From NCBI GenBank assembly GCA_030447505.1, contig JAUJOT010000002.1, forward strand, positions 558,001-622,000: a stretch of 64,000 bases of DNA, read 5' to 3'. The number at the start of each line of letters is the position of its first letter. Within the stretch, counting starts at the first letter, position 1. The notes beneath the pieces were generated by a model. That model was not told where the DNA came from, ran no database searches, and saw nothing but the letters and a program-made list of their open reading frames with translations. Origin of the DNA: Solirubrobacteraceae bacterium. Lineage in GTDB: Bacteria > Actinomycetota > Thermoleophilia > Solirubrobacterales > Solirubrobacteraceae. This document shows positions 50,185 through 58,867 of the stretch, one piece after another. The position numbers were made by a program, and so were the translations under genes.

Positions 50185-51498
50185 ATGAGCGAGAAGCGGC
50201 ATCGGCAGCAGCAACGACGACAGCGGCGCAAGACCGCGGGGCGACCTCGGTCGAGCGGGACCGCGCGGTTGACGAGCAGGAACGACAGCGACCACGAGCT
50301 CGCGGAGCTGATGACGAGCCTTGCCGCGATCGCCGCCGGCGACGCGAGTGCGCCGACCAGCGCCGTGGAGGCGGAGCAGTGGGCGGCCTGCATCATCGGC
50401 ACCTGGCATGTCCGCCCGCTCCCCGGCGGCGAGAACGTCGAGGAGCTGTTCTTCGCCGGCTTCACGGCGGCGCTCGAGCAGCTCGGAACGGCCCGGGCGC
50501 TTGCGACGTTGCGCGCGCTGAGCGCCGTCGGCGCCGGCATCCACGAGCAGCGTGCCCGAGCCGCCGCCGACCGGCTCGCAGCCCGCGGCCTGACCGAGGC
50601 GCCGTGGTCGGCTGAGCTGGGCCGGGCGCGGCCGACTGCGGCGGCCCTGATGTACGAGGAGGCGTTCGACGACGGTGTCAGCGTCCTCGTCGAGTTCTCA
50701 TACGCGGACCGCGATCCGCACACGCTCGGGATCTACATCGACCACAACATGGGCGGCCTGGTGAAGGATGCGTTCGTGGCCGGCCCGCTGAGCGAGTTGC
50801 GCGACAAACTGGAGCGTCAGGCTGCACAGGAGGTCGGGCCCGCGATCCGCGACCTCGACCTCGCCGAGGCTCGAGCGCGCGTCGAAGCGGCGCTCTACAT
50901 GCTCGACCACACCTACGACGCGCCCGTCGGCGAGGATGTGCGCCCGCTGCGCGCGCTGATCGACGCGCGCCTGCGGCTGCTGCCCGACGGCTGCGAACTC
51001 GGCGACGACTTCGAGGAGCTGACCCCGCAGGAGCGCGACCAGCTGCTCTTGGACTTCGTCGCCTCGCCGGAGGGCCAGCGTTGGCGCGGCGATGAGGACG
51101 CCGAGGACGTCGTCTGGACGGCGATCGACTTCGGCGCGGGCTACAACCACGGCGGGCCGCTGCGCTGGAGCCCCGTCGTCGTCGAGATCTTCATGACGAG
51201 CTGGCTCGCGCGGAAGGTCGCGCGCGAGCCGGAGTTCTTCGAGCGCGTCGCCGACGTGCTGCCCGACTGGGTCGCCTACGCCGGGCGCCGGCGCGGCGTC
51301 CCGTCGAAGCCACTGCGCGACGCCGTTGCCGCAGTGAATCGCTATCGCGCAGAGATGCTCGAAGCCGCCGGCGACCACGAGGCGTGGGGCCCGGCCAAGA
51401 CCTTCGCCGTCGCCGCCCAGCAGGCCGGCGTGGACCTGTCCGACCCCGACGCAGTCGGCGAGTTCATCGAGCAGTACAACGACGGGCTGGCGGCGTAG
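50185..51498 (+). CDS. Hypothetical protein, 437 residues
   Basis: The ATG at 50185 (MSEKRHRQQQRRQRRK) is preferred over a longer frame from 50110. The protein begins with a very basic 35-residue stretch, then helical segments: HELAELMTSLAAIAAGD, WHVRPLPGGENVEELF, AALMYEEAFDDGVSVLVEFS and YIDHNMGGLVKDAFV, later LTPQERDQLLLDFVASPE and WSPVVVEIFMTSWLARKV. No family is recognised with certainty. It recalls proteins found next to SEC-C and pRiA4b ORF-3 genes in actinobacteria, both of which occur further along. Intracellular. Confidence 0.72.
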   Translation: MSEKRHRQQQRRQRRKTAGRPRSSGTARLTSRNDSDHELAELMTSLAAIAAGDASAPTSAVEAEQWAACIIGTWHVRPLPGGENVEELFFAGFTAALEQLGTARALATLRALSAVGAGIHEQRARAAADRLAARGLTEAPWSAELGRARPTAAALMYEEAFDDGVSVLVEFSYADRDPHTLGIYIDHNMGGLVKDAFVAGPLSELRDKLERQAAQEVGPAIRDLDLAEARARVEAALYMLDHTYDAPVGEDVRPLRALIDARLRLLPDGCELGDDFEELTPQERDQLLLDFVASPEGQRWRGDEDAEDVVWTAIDFGAGYNHGGPLRWSPVVVEIFMTSWLARKVAREPEFFERVADVLPDWVAYAGRRRGVPSKPLRDAVAAVNRYRAEMLEAAGDHEAWGPAKTFAVAAQQAGVDLSDPDAVGEFIEQYNDGLAA

Positions 51499-51586
51499 CG
51501 ACGATAACGCGCCTCCTACTCAGATGGCCGCTTCATCCGAGCGGATCTGCCGCGAACTGCTCGTCGGTCAGACGATCCTCGACGAC

Positions 51587-51608
51587 AGTATGGGATCTAC
51601 CCCATACT
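51587..51608. promoter_or_regulatory. Palindromic operator before the XRE regulator
   Basis: AGTATGGG-ATCTAC-CCCATACT, a perfect 8-base inverted repeat ending 6 bases before the regulator's ATG; a third half-site CGTATGGGG overlaps the start codon. Very likely the regulator's own operator. Confidence 0.75.
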
Positions 51609-51614
51609 GGTCGT

Positions 51615-51905
51615 ATGGGGACGTTCGACGAGTTCATTGCTGAGCTTGAAGCGGAGGCTCGCGCCGAGGGTCCCGAGGCCGCGGCCGAGCTCGAGGCCTT
51701 CCGCCTGCACTTCTCCCTTGCCCGCCAGCTCGCCGCTCAGCGGCGCGCGCTGCACCTCACCCAGAAGCAGCTCGCCGAGCGCACCGGGATCGACCAGGCG
51801 GAGATCAGCCGGATCGAGCGCGGCCAAGCGAACGCGACCACGGCGACGCTCGGTGCGCTGACACGCGCCCTCGGCGTCGACGTTCGGCTCGTGCCGCTGT
51901 CGTGA
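51615..51905 (+). CDS. XRE-family helix-turn-helix regulator (HigA-like, apparently without toxin)
   Basis: 96 residues. An N-terminal helical part (FDEFIAELEAEARAEGPEAA) precedes the HTH: LARQLAAQRRALHLTQKQLA and TGIDQAEISRIERGQANATT, then ALGVDVRLVPL. This is the layout of HigA-type antitoxins. No RelE/HigB-type toxin gene lies on either side: upstream is a 437-residue protein, downstream a SEC-C protein. The palindrome immediately before the start suggests autorepression. It could also regulate the accessory region. Confidence 0.85.
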   Translation: MGTFDEFIAELEAEARAEGPEAAAELEAFRLHFSLARQLAAQRRALHLTQKQLAERTGIDQAEISRIERGQANATTATLGALTRALGVDVRLVPLS

Positions 51906-52032
51906 GCCAACCGCCGCTATCGAAGCCTGTTCGCTGGAATCGGATGCCCCGCACGCGTTTAGGTGTCATCGCGGTTGAGATCCGCGACGCGCCCGCCTCG
52001 TGTGCCGCCGCGCAGTGCGATATTCAATCCGC

Positions 52033-53052
52033 GTGACGTTCGAGCAGGCGCTGAAGGACGGGGACCTCGACCGCGCGTCGGCGATCCTCGCCGAGCTGGC
52101 GGAGCTGCCCGAGACGGGCGGCCTGTACATGCCAGAGTGCTACGCGGACCTTGCGCGCTCGTTCGATCATCGCGGACGCCACGACGACGCGATCACTGCG
52201 ATGGAACGCGCGATCCAGCACGGCTGGAACGGGCGACCCGATGGTCATTCGGACGTCGCCGAGTTCCACCTCAGAGCTGGACGCGCCGATCGGGCCGCCC
52301 AGATCTGGGCGCAGCTGAAGGCGAAGGAGCCCGATGACGTCTGGCTCTACAACGCCGCCGGGCTGTCGTACAACGAGGTCGGCGAGCACGAGCTTGCGGT
52401 CGCCTGGCTCGGGGAGGGCATCGAGCTGGCAATCTGCACGGACGACCCCGAAGGCCTCGTCGCGCAGCTCTCGGACGTGCGCCGTCGCAGCCTGGCAGCG
52501 CTGGGACGCGAGCACGATGAGCTGGAACGACGCGTCGACCCCTTCCTCGAGCAGTGGCGCGCAGATGAACGCAAGCGCAGCCGGCGGTTCTCGCTGTTCA
52601 GCGCGATCGAGGATGCGATGCCTCCAGCCGACGCGCCCCTCGCGCATCCTCATCGCGGCGGTGAGGTCCCGCTCGCGTTGGCCTGGTTCCCTGCCGGCGA
52701 GTACGAGCGAGCCATCGACGGTTGGCCCGACCTCGCCGAGGAGTGGGCCGGCGTGTCGCATCCGGCCTACTGCGCTCGACTCGACGGGCATGCCAAGTGG
52801 ATGCGCGGCCATGGGGTCCACGTGCGGGCGATCGCGCCGATCCACGTCGACGACTACATCACGTGGTGCGCGCAGAACGACGAGGATCCCGAGGAGGCGC
52901 GCGCGCACTACGCCGCTCACCGCTTGGCTGACGGCGCGGCCACGTCGTGGCCACCCGGACGCAACGAGCCGTGCTGGTGTGGCTCGGGTCGTAAGTACAA
53001 GAAGTGCTGCGGACCCGCACCGCCGGGCCCGATGCACGACACTGAGACGTAG
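52033..53052 (+). CDS. TPR-like protein with C-terminal SEC-C zinc motif
   Basis: From GTG 52033 the product is 339 residues. The first 150 are TPR-type repeats (ASAILAELAELPETGGLYMP, HDDAITAMERAIQHGW, RADRAAQIWAQLKAKEPDD, AVAWLGEGIELAI). The end has a SEC-C motif, RNEPCWCGSGRKYKKCCG, which binds zinc. Between them lies PLALAWFPAGEYERAIDGWP and HVDDYITWCAQNDEDPEEAR, of unknown fold. Such proteins occur often near mobile elements; the molecular role is unknown. It ends 52 bases before the broken HNH copy. Confidence 0.82.
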   Translation: MTFEQALKDGDLDRASAILAELAELPETGGLYMPECYADLARSFDHRGRHDDAITAMERAIQHGWNGRPDGHSDVAEFHLRAGRADRAAQIWAQLKAKEPDDVWLYNAAGLSYNEVGEHELAVAWLGEGIELAICTDDPEGLVAQLSDVRRRSLAALGREHDELERRVDPFLEQWRADERKRSRRFSLFSAIEDAMPPADAPLAHPHRGGEVPLALAWFPAGEYERAIDGWPDLAEEWAGVSHPAYCARLDGHAKWMRGHGVHVRAIAPIHVDDYITWCAQNDEDPEEARAHYAAHRLADGAATSWPPGRNEPCWCGSGRKYKKCCGPAPPGPMHDTET

Positions 53053-53103
53053 CGAGCGCCTGCCACAGTCGGCACCTCCCAGGCGCAGATCACCCGTACT
53101 ACT

Positions 53104-53392
53104 TTGTCGCTCCTACCGATCATGGCTGGTACCAGTTCCTGCGAGCCCGCCCGGAGATCGAAGAGGTCAACTTCTGGCGTCCCGGTGGCACCGCGTTCTC
53201 GGCGCTCAGGCCAGGCGAGGTCTTCTTCTTCAAGCTCAAAGCGCCGTACAACGCGATCGGCGGGTTCGGGCTCTTCGCGCGGTTCGCCCCACTGCCGGTA
53301 TCGCGCGCGTGGGACGTCTTTGGCGAGGCGAACGGCACCGCGGATGAGTACGAGCTACTCAGGCGCCTCGGCCGCCTCTCCGCGACGCGCCT
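53104..53392 (+). pseudogene. Truncated copy of the HNH endonuclease gene
   Basis: The frame reads FVAPTDHGWYQFLRARPEIE, then FWRPGGTAFSALRPGEVFFF and ANGTADEYELLRRLGRLSAT, nearly identical to the first 95 residues of the intact gene at 53643. It has no start codon and the HNH half is missing. It stops at three TTTCCTC(C/G) repeats (53392-53415) directly before the tRNA-Pro repeat. DNA identity to the intact copy is high over about 285 bases. Confidence 0.85.
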
Positions 53393-53415
53393 TTCCTCCT
53401 TTCCTCCTTTCCTCG

Positions 53416-53463
53416 AGTCGGGGAGACAGGATTTGAACCTGCGACCGCCCGGCCCCCAGCCGG
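53416..53463. repeat. Distal attachment-site copy: 48 bases of tRNA-Pro
   Basis: Identical over 48 bases to 58868-58915, the 3' part of the intact tRNA-Pro gene (T arm, variable loop and 3' side of the anticodon arm). The 5' half of the tRNA is absent here. This is the mark left by site-specific integration into a tRNA gene. Confidence 0.92.
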
Positions 53464-53642
53464 ATTGCCCATTTTCCTCGGAGTTGGAGAAATCGGAACT
53501 AGCAGCATTTTCTTAGTTCTCGTGCGTCTGAGTTGCCCTGAAATTGGATCCCGTTTTGGACTCCGTGGTTGCGCGAGCAACGATCAGCGCGGTCGGCCGC
53601 CCTTCCCGGAACGGCGTTCGCGCGCATACGATCCGCGGGCCC

Positions 53643-54569
53643 ATGCGCGGCTTCGTCGCTCCCACCGATCATGGCTGGTATCAGTTCCTGCGCGCGCGGC
53701 CGGAGATCGACGAAGTCAACTTCTGGCGCCCTGGCGCAACCGCGTTTTCGGCGCTTCGGCCGGGCGAGATCTTCTTCTTCAAGCTCAAAGCGCCGTACAA
53801 CGCGATCGGCGGCTTCGGGCTCTTCGCGCGGTTCGCTCCACTGCCGGTGTGGCGTGCCTGGGACATCTTCGGCCAGGCGAACGGCACCGCGGACGAGCAT
53901 GAGCTGCTCGCTCGCCTCGGCCGACTGGCCGCGGCGCGCACGCCGATCTCGATGGACCGCGTGATCGGCTGCATCGCCATCACGCAGCCGGTCTTCTTCA
54001 CACCGGACGACTGGATCGCGGCGCCGACCGACTGGGCTCGCAACATCGTTTCGGGCCGCGGCTACGACCTCACGACGGGCGAAGGGCTACGACTCTGGAC
54101 GCAGTGCCTCGAGCTCGCCGCCCGCACCCATCACATGACCGAACGGACGACGGAGGCGATCGAGCTTCGCCGACACGGCAAGCCGCAGATCATCACCCCC
54201 AGACTCGGGCAGGCAAGCTTCCGGCTCGCCGTCCTCGACGCCTATGACGGCGCGTGCGCGGTCACGAACGAGCACTCCCTGCCCGTGCTCGAGGCCGCCC
54301 ACATCCGACCCTGGAAGGACGGTGGCCGCCACGAAGTATCCAACGGTCTGCCCCTGCGCCGTGACATCCACCGACTGTTCGACCTCGGATTCGTGACCGT
54401 CAGGCCGGACCTGCGCTTCGCGGTCAGTCCCGCACTCCGCGACGCGTATGCCAACGGCCGGACCTATTACGCACTCGACGGACGCACGATCGCCACGCCG
54501 GCCGTCATCCATGCAACCCCGTCCCGCGAGCTGCTCGAATGGCACGGCGACGTCGTCTACCGCGCCTGA
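53643..54569 (+). CDS. HNH endonuclease-type protein
   Basis: 308 residues from ATG 53643. The N-terminal part (VAPTDHGWYQFLRARPEIDE, PGEIFFFKLKAPYNAIGGFG) is a separate domain, perhaps DNA-recognising. The C-terminal HNH core is AVTNEHSLPVLEAAHIRPW, then HEVSNGLPLRRDIHRLFDLG, the HNH_2 layout with AAHI-x-PW and the N-G-L-x-L-x-x-D-I-H-x-L-F-D signature; zinc cysteines are not obvious. Probably a DNA-cutting enzyme of a restriction-like system. First complete gene of the island. The 180 bases before it carry no gene. Confidence 0.85.
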   Translation: MRGFVAPTDHGWYQFLRARPEIDEVNFWRPGATAFSALRPGEIFFFKLKAPYNAIGGFGLFARFAPLPVWRAWDIFGQANGTADEHELLARLGRLAAARTPISMDRVIGCIAITQPVFFTPDDWIAAPTDWARNIVSGRGYDLTTGEGLRLWTQCLELAARTHHMTERTTEAIELRRHGKPQIITPRLGQASFRLAVLDAYDGACAVTNEHSLPVLEAAHIRPWKDGGRHEVSNGLPLRRDIHRLFDLGFVTVRPDLRFAVSPALRDAYANGRTYYALDGRTIATPAVIHATPSRELLEWHGDVVYRA

Positions 54570-54698
54570 CCGGCTCGGCTGCTCGCGGGTATCTCATGCG
54601 TTCGCCGCTACGCGGGACCGGCCCCGTCCGCCGGACTCGCGCGCGATCGAGATCGCCTTCAGCGCGCCACAGCGACTGAGGTTCCCGTCGATCGGAAG

Positions 54699-55439
54699 TT
54701 GCGCGAGGGCGACAGGACCCACAAGTACGATCGCCTCCTGGCCTCCACCGCGACATCTCCTCGCCCGCTCGGACGCGACGATCCTCGTGTCAGCGTCCCG
54801 CTGTTCACGCTGCGCGAGAGCGCCGCGTACCTGCAGACACCCGTCTCGACGCTGCATGCCTGGGCGCATCCGAAGGATGGCGATCCGCTCGTCACCGTCT
54901 TTCCGCGGGCCGGCCGAGCGGCGACCGTCCCGTTCGTCGGCTTCGCCGAGGCGTTCGTGCTCGGTGCCCTGCGCAAGGCCGGAGTCCCAATGCAGCGAAT
55001 CCGCCCCGCGGTTGCGAAGCTGAACGCCGAGATCGGGCTCGAGCATGCGCTCGCGTCCCAGCGCGTGTACACCGACGGTGCGGAGCTGATCTTCGACTAC
55101 GCCGCGGCACACAGCGACGACGAGGCCCTGCTGACCGTCGTGCGTACAGGTCAGCAGCACTTCGCGCAGATCATCCGCGAGTACCTCAGACCGATCACGT
55201 ACGGTGACGACGGCTGGGCCGAGCGTCTGCGGCTGCCGGCCTACGCGCGGGCCGAGGTCACCGTGGACCCCCGCCAAGCCTTCGGTCAGCCGCTCATCGT
55301 GCACGGCGGCGCCCGCGTCGAGGATCTCGTCGATCGCTTCCAGGCCGGCGACGGCTTCGCCGAGATCGCCGGCGACTTCGGCGTTCCCGCCGAGGAGGTG
55401 GAGGACGTGATCAGGGTTGCCCTCCGCCTCACCGCCTGA
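54699..55439 (+). CDS. VapB45-like antitoxin (HTH plus DUF433 domain)
   Basis: The first possible start is TTG 54699, giving 246 residues; the true start may lie slightly inside. An N-terminal MerR/HTH-like segment (PLFTLRESAAYLQTPVSTLH AW without the gap) matches the DNA-binding start of this antitoxin family. The C-terminal DUF433 domain reads VDPRQAFGQPLIVHGGARVE and FAEIAGDFGVPAEEVEDVI. It is paired with, and overlaps by 23 bases, a gene for a PIN-like toxin, the arrangement of Mycobacterium VapBC45. It should bind its own promoter and the toxin. Confidence 0.83.
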   Translation: MREGDRTHKYDRLLASTATSPRPLGRDDPRVSVPLFTLRESAAYLQTPVSTLHAWAHPKDGDPLVTVFPRAGRAATVPFVGFAEAFVLGALRKAGVPMQRIRPAVAKLNAEIGLEHALASQRVYTDGAELIFDYAAAHSDDEALLTVVRTGQQHFAQIIREYLRPITYGDDGWAERLRLPAYARAEVTVDPRQAFGQPLIVHGGARVEDLVDRFQAGDGFAEIAGDFGVPAEEVEDVIRVALRLTA

Positions 55440-55827
55440 GTTCTTCATCGACCGCAGCCTCGGCCGCCACATCGTGCCGGACGCGCTCCGGGCGGCAGGC
55501 GCAGTTGTTCACGTCATGGCCGACGTGTACGGGGAGCGCATCGGTCAAGGGCTCGCCGACGAGGAGTGGTTACGGGATGCCGGCGAGCGCGGCTGGGTCG
55601 TAATGATGAAAGACGCGAAGATCCGATACAGGCCCGCAGAACTCCAGGTGCTCATTCAGCATGGGCTGCGAACGTTCTGCCTGACCAACGCGAATCTGCG
55701 AGGTGCCGAGATGGCCGAGCGGCTCGTTGAGAACCTCGCGCGGATCGTCCGCATCGCCGAGCAGAAGCCCGGGCCATACATCTACGGCGTCTACTCCGAC
55801 GCCGTGCGACCGCTCTGGCCCAGGTAG
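55417..55827 (+). CDS. VapC45-like PIN-type toxin
   Basis: 136 residues from TTG 55417. It begins PPEFFIDRSLGRHIVPDALR, with the first acidic residue of the PIN-like site, followed by DEEWLRDAGERGWVVMMKDAKIR in part (VVMMKDAKIRYRPAEL), where KD is the conserved second acidic site, and TFCLTNANL. This is the VapC45 branch of the PIN fold (DUF5615-like), predicted to be a metal-dependent RNase. It overlaps the antitoxin gene, so translation is coupled. Confidence 0.83.
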   Translation: MPSASPPEFFIDRSLGRHIVPDALRAAGAVVHVMADVYGERIGQGLADEEWLRDAGERGWVVMMKDAKIRYRPAELQVLIQHGLRTFCLTNANLRGAEMAERLVENLARIVRIAEQKPGPYIYGVYSDAVRPLWPR

Positions 55828-55857
55828 CGTCGCTGCCGGCCCTCTTGCCCGTGCACG

Positions 55858-56448
55858 TCAGGCCACGCCGACTCGCCCGCCGAGCACGACGTTGACCTCG
55901 TCGGCGTCGAACCCATGCCGATCGAACTCCGCCGCAGTCTCGATCCCGAGCCATTCGAGCATGTCGGCGTGGTCCTCGTGGGCCGGATCGGCGAGCGTCT
56001 CGCGGAGCTCTGCGTACCCCCACACGCCGCCGCAGTCCTCTGGCGGGCAGCGTCCCTTGCCGGTGAGGCAGATCGGGTAGCGCGAGCCGGGCTCGGCCGC
56101 CAGCACCTTCTCGACGACGACGTCGTGCCGCCAGTGGTCGCCGAAGTCGTAGACGTAGCGCATCCGGTCTCGCCGCTCGCTGATCACGTCGCCGACCGCC
56201 GTCCTGCGCTCGTCGCGATGGCCGAGCTCGGGATCCGGCGGGCCGTAAGGGTCCGGCGGGCCGTAGTCGACGCCTCTTGCCGTGAAGGCGTGCAGGTGGT
56301 AGTCCTCCCAGCCCATTGCGGCCTGGATCACGTCGTGCAGTCGATCCAGACGCATACTCGCCGGCACCAGGAGCCGGCGCCAGACAGGCGGGTCAGAGGC
56401 ACCCACGAGGCTGACCTTCAGTTGCAGGACGGGCTCGCTCGCGGCCAT
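55858..56448 (-). CDS. Plasmid pRiA4b ORF-3 family protein
   Basis: 196 residues. The family pattern is clear: LQLKVSLVGASDPPVWRRLL, LDRLHDVIQAAMGWEDYHLH, then YVYDFGDHWRHDVVVEKVL and ICLTGKGRCPPEDCGGVWGY, with the histidines and cysteines that suggest a metal site. These proteins are frequent on plasmids and islands and are sometimes annotated as IS1096 passenger proteins. The biochemical role is unknown. Transcribed opposite to the VapBC45-like pair. Confidence 0.9.
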   Translation of the reverse strand: MAASEPVLQLKVSLVGASDPPVWRRLLVPASMRLDRLHDVIQAAMGWEDYHLHAFTARGVDYGPPDPYGPPDPELGHRDERRTAVGDVISERRDRMRYVYDFGDHWRHDVVVEKVLAAEPGSRYPICLTGKGRCPPEDCGGVWGYAELRETLADPAHEDHADMLEWLGIETAAEFDRHGFDADEVNVVLGGRVGVA

Positions 56449-56548
56449 GACGGCTCCCTTCGTTGCTGCCGGTCGCTTACGACCGGCAACGCTAGACGGC
56501 GCGGCGGACGGTCGTGGACGAGCTTCTTCGCCCGCGACGGTGGATTGC

Positions 56549-56827
56549 TCAGGCCAGCGCGAGCTTGATCTGCTCGCGCTGCACGTCGACGACCTGCGGG
56601 ACCGTCACATGGATGTCGCCGCGATCGAGCAGCAGCTTCGCGTTGACGAGCGTGATCCCGATGATGTGGCCGTCGCCGTCGTAGCGCACCGCGTGCCCTT
56701 CGGGCGTGCCGTACGTCTGCGCCGACGGCTGGGGATCTCCGACCGAGAGGTAGAGGACGTCGGCGTCACGGTCGTAGTCGACGCGGTCGAACGTCGTGTC
56801 CCCGATCGTGACGGTGTGGTCGCTCAT
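56549..56827 (-). CDS. DUF2283 protein, probable antitoxin partner
   Basis: 92 residues with the DUF2283 pattern: VDYDRDADVLYLSVGDPQPS, then GHAVRYDGDGHIIGITLVNA, a small beta-rich domain. In other genomes DUF2283 genes often follow RelE/DUF4258-type genes and are regarded as antitoxins. Here it follows the RelE-like gene by 3 bases on the same strand. About 100 bases without a gene separate it from the pRiA4b gene. Confidence 0.82.
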   Translation of the reverse strand: MSDHTVTIGDTTFDRVDYDRDADVLYLSVGDPQPSAQTYGTPEGHAVRYDGDGHIIGITLVNAKLLLDRGDIHVTVPQVVDVQREQIKLALA

Positions 56828-56830
56828 GTC

Positions 56831-57112
56831 TCAGGCGGGATCGTTGGTCTGCGCAAACGCGGTGATGATCTGTTCGAGGTCGATGACGACTCTCATCCAG
56901 CGCTCCGGCCCGCCGCGGCGGAACATCCGCTCGCGCCCCACGGCGATGTCCGGTTCACGGTAGTCGGGCTGGGACACAGTTTGCAGGATCGTCTCCAGGT
57001 GATCGACCATTTCCGGATGGCCCTCGACGATCTTGGCCCAGCGCGCGGCCGTCAGGACGCTCTCGTGACCCTCCGGCGTCGCCGTGCGAGCAACGACGAC
57101 CGGCTCGGTCAC
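56831..57112 (-). CDS. RelE/PBECR-like putative toxin
   Basis: 93 residues. The pattern [20 protein letters not shown], with QPDYREPD, then [20 protein letters not shown] and IITAFAQ is that of small RelE/barnase-like nuclease domains coupled to DUF2283 (W-x-x-I-x-x-x-HPEM, R-x-R and a C-terminal TAF). It starts at GTG 57112, overlapping the integrase-fragment stop by 4 bases. Activity is predicted by similarity of pattern and context only. Confidence 0.68.
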   Translation of the reverse strand: MTEPVVVARTATPEGHESVLTAARWAKIVEGHPEMVDHLETILQTVSQPDYREPDIAVGRERMFRRGGPERWMRVVIDLEQIITAFAQTNDPA

Positions 57113-57570
57113 GGCGCCGCATCAGAGCCGCTGCGGAGGGCTTCTCCGTTCCGAGACGGTTGCTCATCGGCGAACGCCGCGTTGACCATCTCGATCTCGT
57201 GCGCGCTTGGCGCGTAGTGCGCGTAGATCTGCGTCGTCTTGGAGTCGGCGTGGCCGAGGAACTCCTGGATCGTACGCATCGGCTGCCCTGACGCGGCGAG
57301 ACGCGTCGCGAACGTGTGGCGCAGGTCGTGGAAGCGGACCGCGCGGACGCCGGCGTCGGCGCCGGCGGCCTTGAAGCGCCGAGAGAGCTTCGTGCGGTCG
57401 AGCGGCCGACCGGACTGCGGGTGGGCGAAGACGAGGTCGTCGTCGGCGCGGTAGAGCGTGCGCTGGGACCAGCAGTCGAGCTCGCGGGCGAGGCGGTCGG
57501 CCATTGGGACCGAGCGGCGCGTCGAGAGGTCGGATTTGCCCTCGGCGGAGTGCTCGCCGCGGACCCAAGA
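57109..57570 (-). pseudogene. Tyrosine recombinase, C-terminal fragment
   Basis: The minus strand encodes the last ~150 residues of a phage-type integrase: [35 protein letters not shown], then [18 protein letters not shown] and [20 protein letters not shown]. These supply His-x-x-Arg, the second His and the nucleophilic Tyr, but the N-terminal domain and the first catalytic Arg are missing. Upstream the frame runs into methyltransferase sequence at about 57570, so the gene was cut there. Likely the former integrase of the tRNA-Pro island. Confidence 0.87.
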
Positions 57571-58663
57571 TCGCAAAGCGACCGAGGTCGCAAGCGACCC
57601 ACCGGCGACCAAGCTTCTCGGCGACAGCTGCCGTCGTTCCTGATCCGCAGAAGAAATCCGCCACGAGATCACCCGGGTTGCTCGACGCGCGTATCACGCG
57701 GTCGAGGAGCGCCTCGGGCTTTTGAGTCGGGTATCGAGGCGTTCGCGGGCCTGAGGATTCACCGGCGGGATATCGGTCCACAGGTCCTGCAGCGGCACGC
57801 CGGGCATGTCATCCGCGTACTGCAGCAACGTCGGCGTTCCGGACTTGGTATAGCAGATGCGCCCCTCCCGCTCGTGCACCTCCATCTTCGCCCGCTGGAT
57901 AGCCCAGGTGCGTGATGGCGCCGGAAACTTGCCGTGCCACTCGTAGATCAGGTTCGGGCTGCCTTCGCCATGGCGCGGCGCGTCGAGCGGCACGGTGCGG
58001 AAGTACCGACCGCTCTCATCCTGCTTGAAGTACTCCTCGCGGTACTCGGTGTATTGCTCGTTCCAGACGACCTGGTCGGACTTGCCGTAGTACATGAGCA
58101 CGTCCGCGATTCGACCGAACCGCTTCGGATCGTTGTGGGCGTTCGCGCGCCTCCACACGACCTGGTTACGAAACTGGTCGGCGCCGAACACCTCGTCGCA
58201 TACTGCTCGGAGCACGTGGCTGACTGTCGGGGCGCAGTGCAAATAGAACGAGCCATCGTCCGCGAGCAACTCGTGAATGAGCACGATCCGCGAGTACATC
58301 ACCGAGAGGTACGAATCGACGCCCGCGCCCCAGGTGTCGCGATAGGCGTGCTCCTCGAGAATCGAGGGCTCCTTGACGAATCGCGAATCGCCAACCTCGA
58401 TCCGCATCGCAAAGTCGGCGCCCGTGTCGAACGGTGGGTCGATGTAGACGAGCTTCACCTTGCCTGCGTAGTCCGACAGCAGGCTGCTCATCACGAGCTT
58501 GTTGTCACCCCAGACCAGGAGATTGCGAGCGTCGTGCGCCGCCGCGGGTGCCGCCGAAGAGCGCGCCTACGTCCCGCTCCCGGGTCGCGCGCGACTCGTT
58601 GATGGTCTCAACCGTCTGAAACGGCAGCGCGAGCCGTTCGGCCTGCGTCGCTTTCCCTCCCAC
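57571..58663 (-). pseudogene. Type III (Mod-like) DNA methyltransferase, frameshifted and truncated
   Basis: From GTG 58663 the frame reads AERLALPFQTVETINESRAT up to about 58550. A one-base shift restores ARNLLVWGDNKLVMSSLLSD and the catalytic DPPFDTGADF, running to about 57733. A second shift restores [20 protein letters not shown] and the SAM motif [20 protein letters not shown]. After ACDLGRF the sequence joins the integrase fragment, so the C-terminal end is lost. The longest intact piece is 57694-58494. It would have methylated adenine or cytosine in DNA; no restriction subunit is present. From 58664 to 58867 I see no gene. Confidence 0.85.
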
Positions 58664-58867
58664 TCCAGACGGACCGTCAAGACCTCTCGACTCCTCGATT
58701 GCGCGACTGGCTGCTCCCGTCGCAGGCTAACGACGCGGTCGGCGGCGGTCCCGAGCAGGGCTTCTCCACCGACGTCGTGGAGAAAATTGGACCGGAATGG
58801 ACCCCGTGGGAGGCCAGCACCGTGCCTTTGACAGCGGAAAAGGCCTGCAAAAGCAGACCTCTTCCTA

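Noticed and set aside
53416-53463. A second functional tRNA-Pro gene
   Set aside because: Only the 3' part is present; acceptor 5' strand and D arm are missing.
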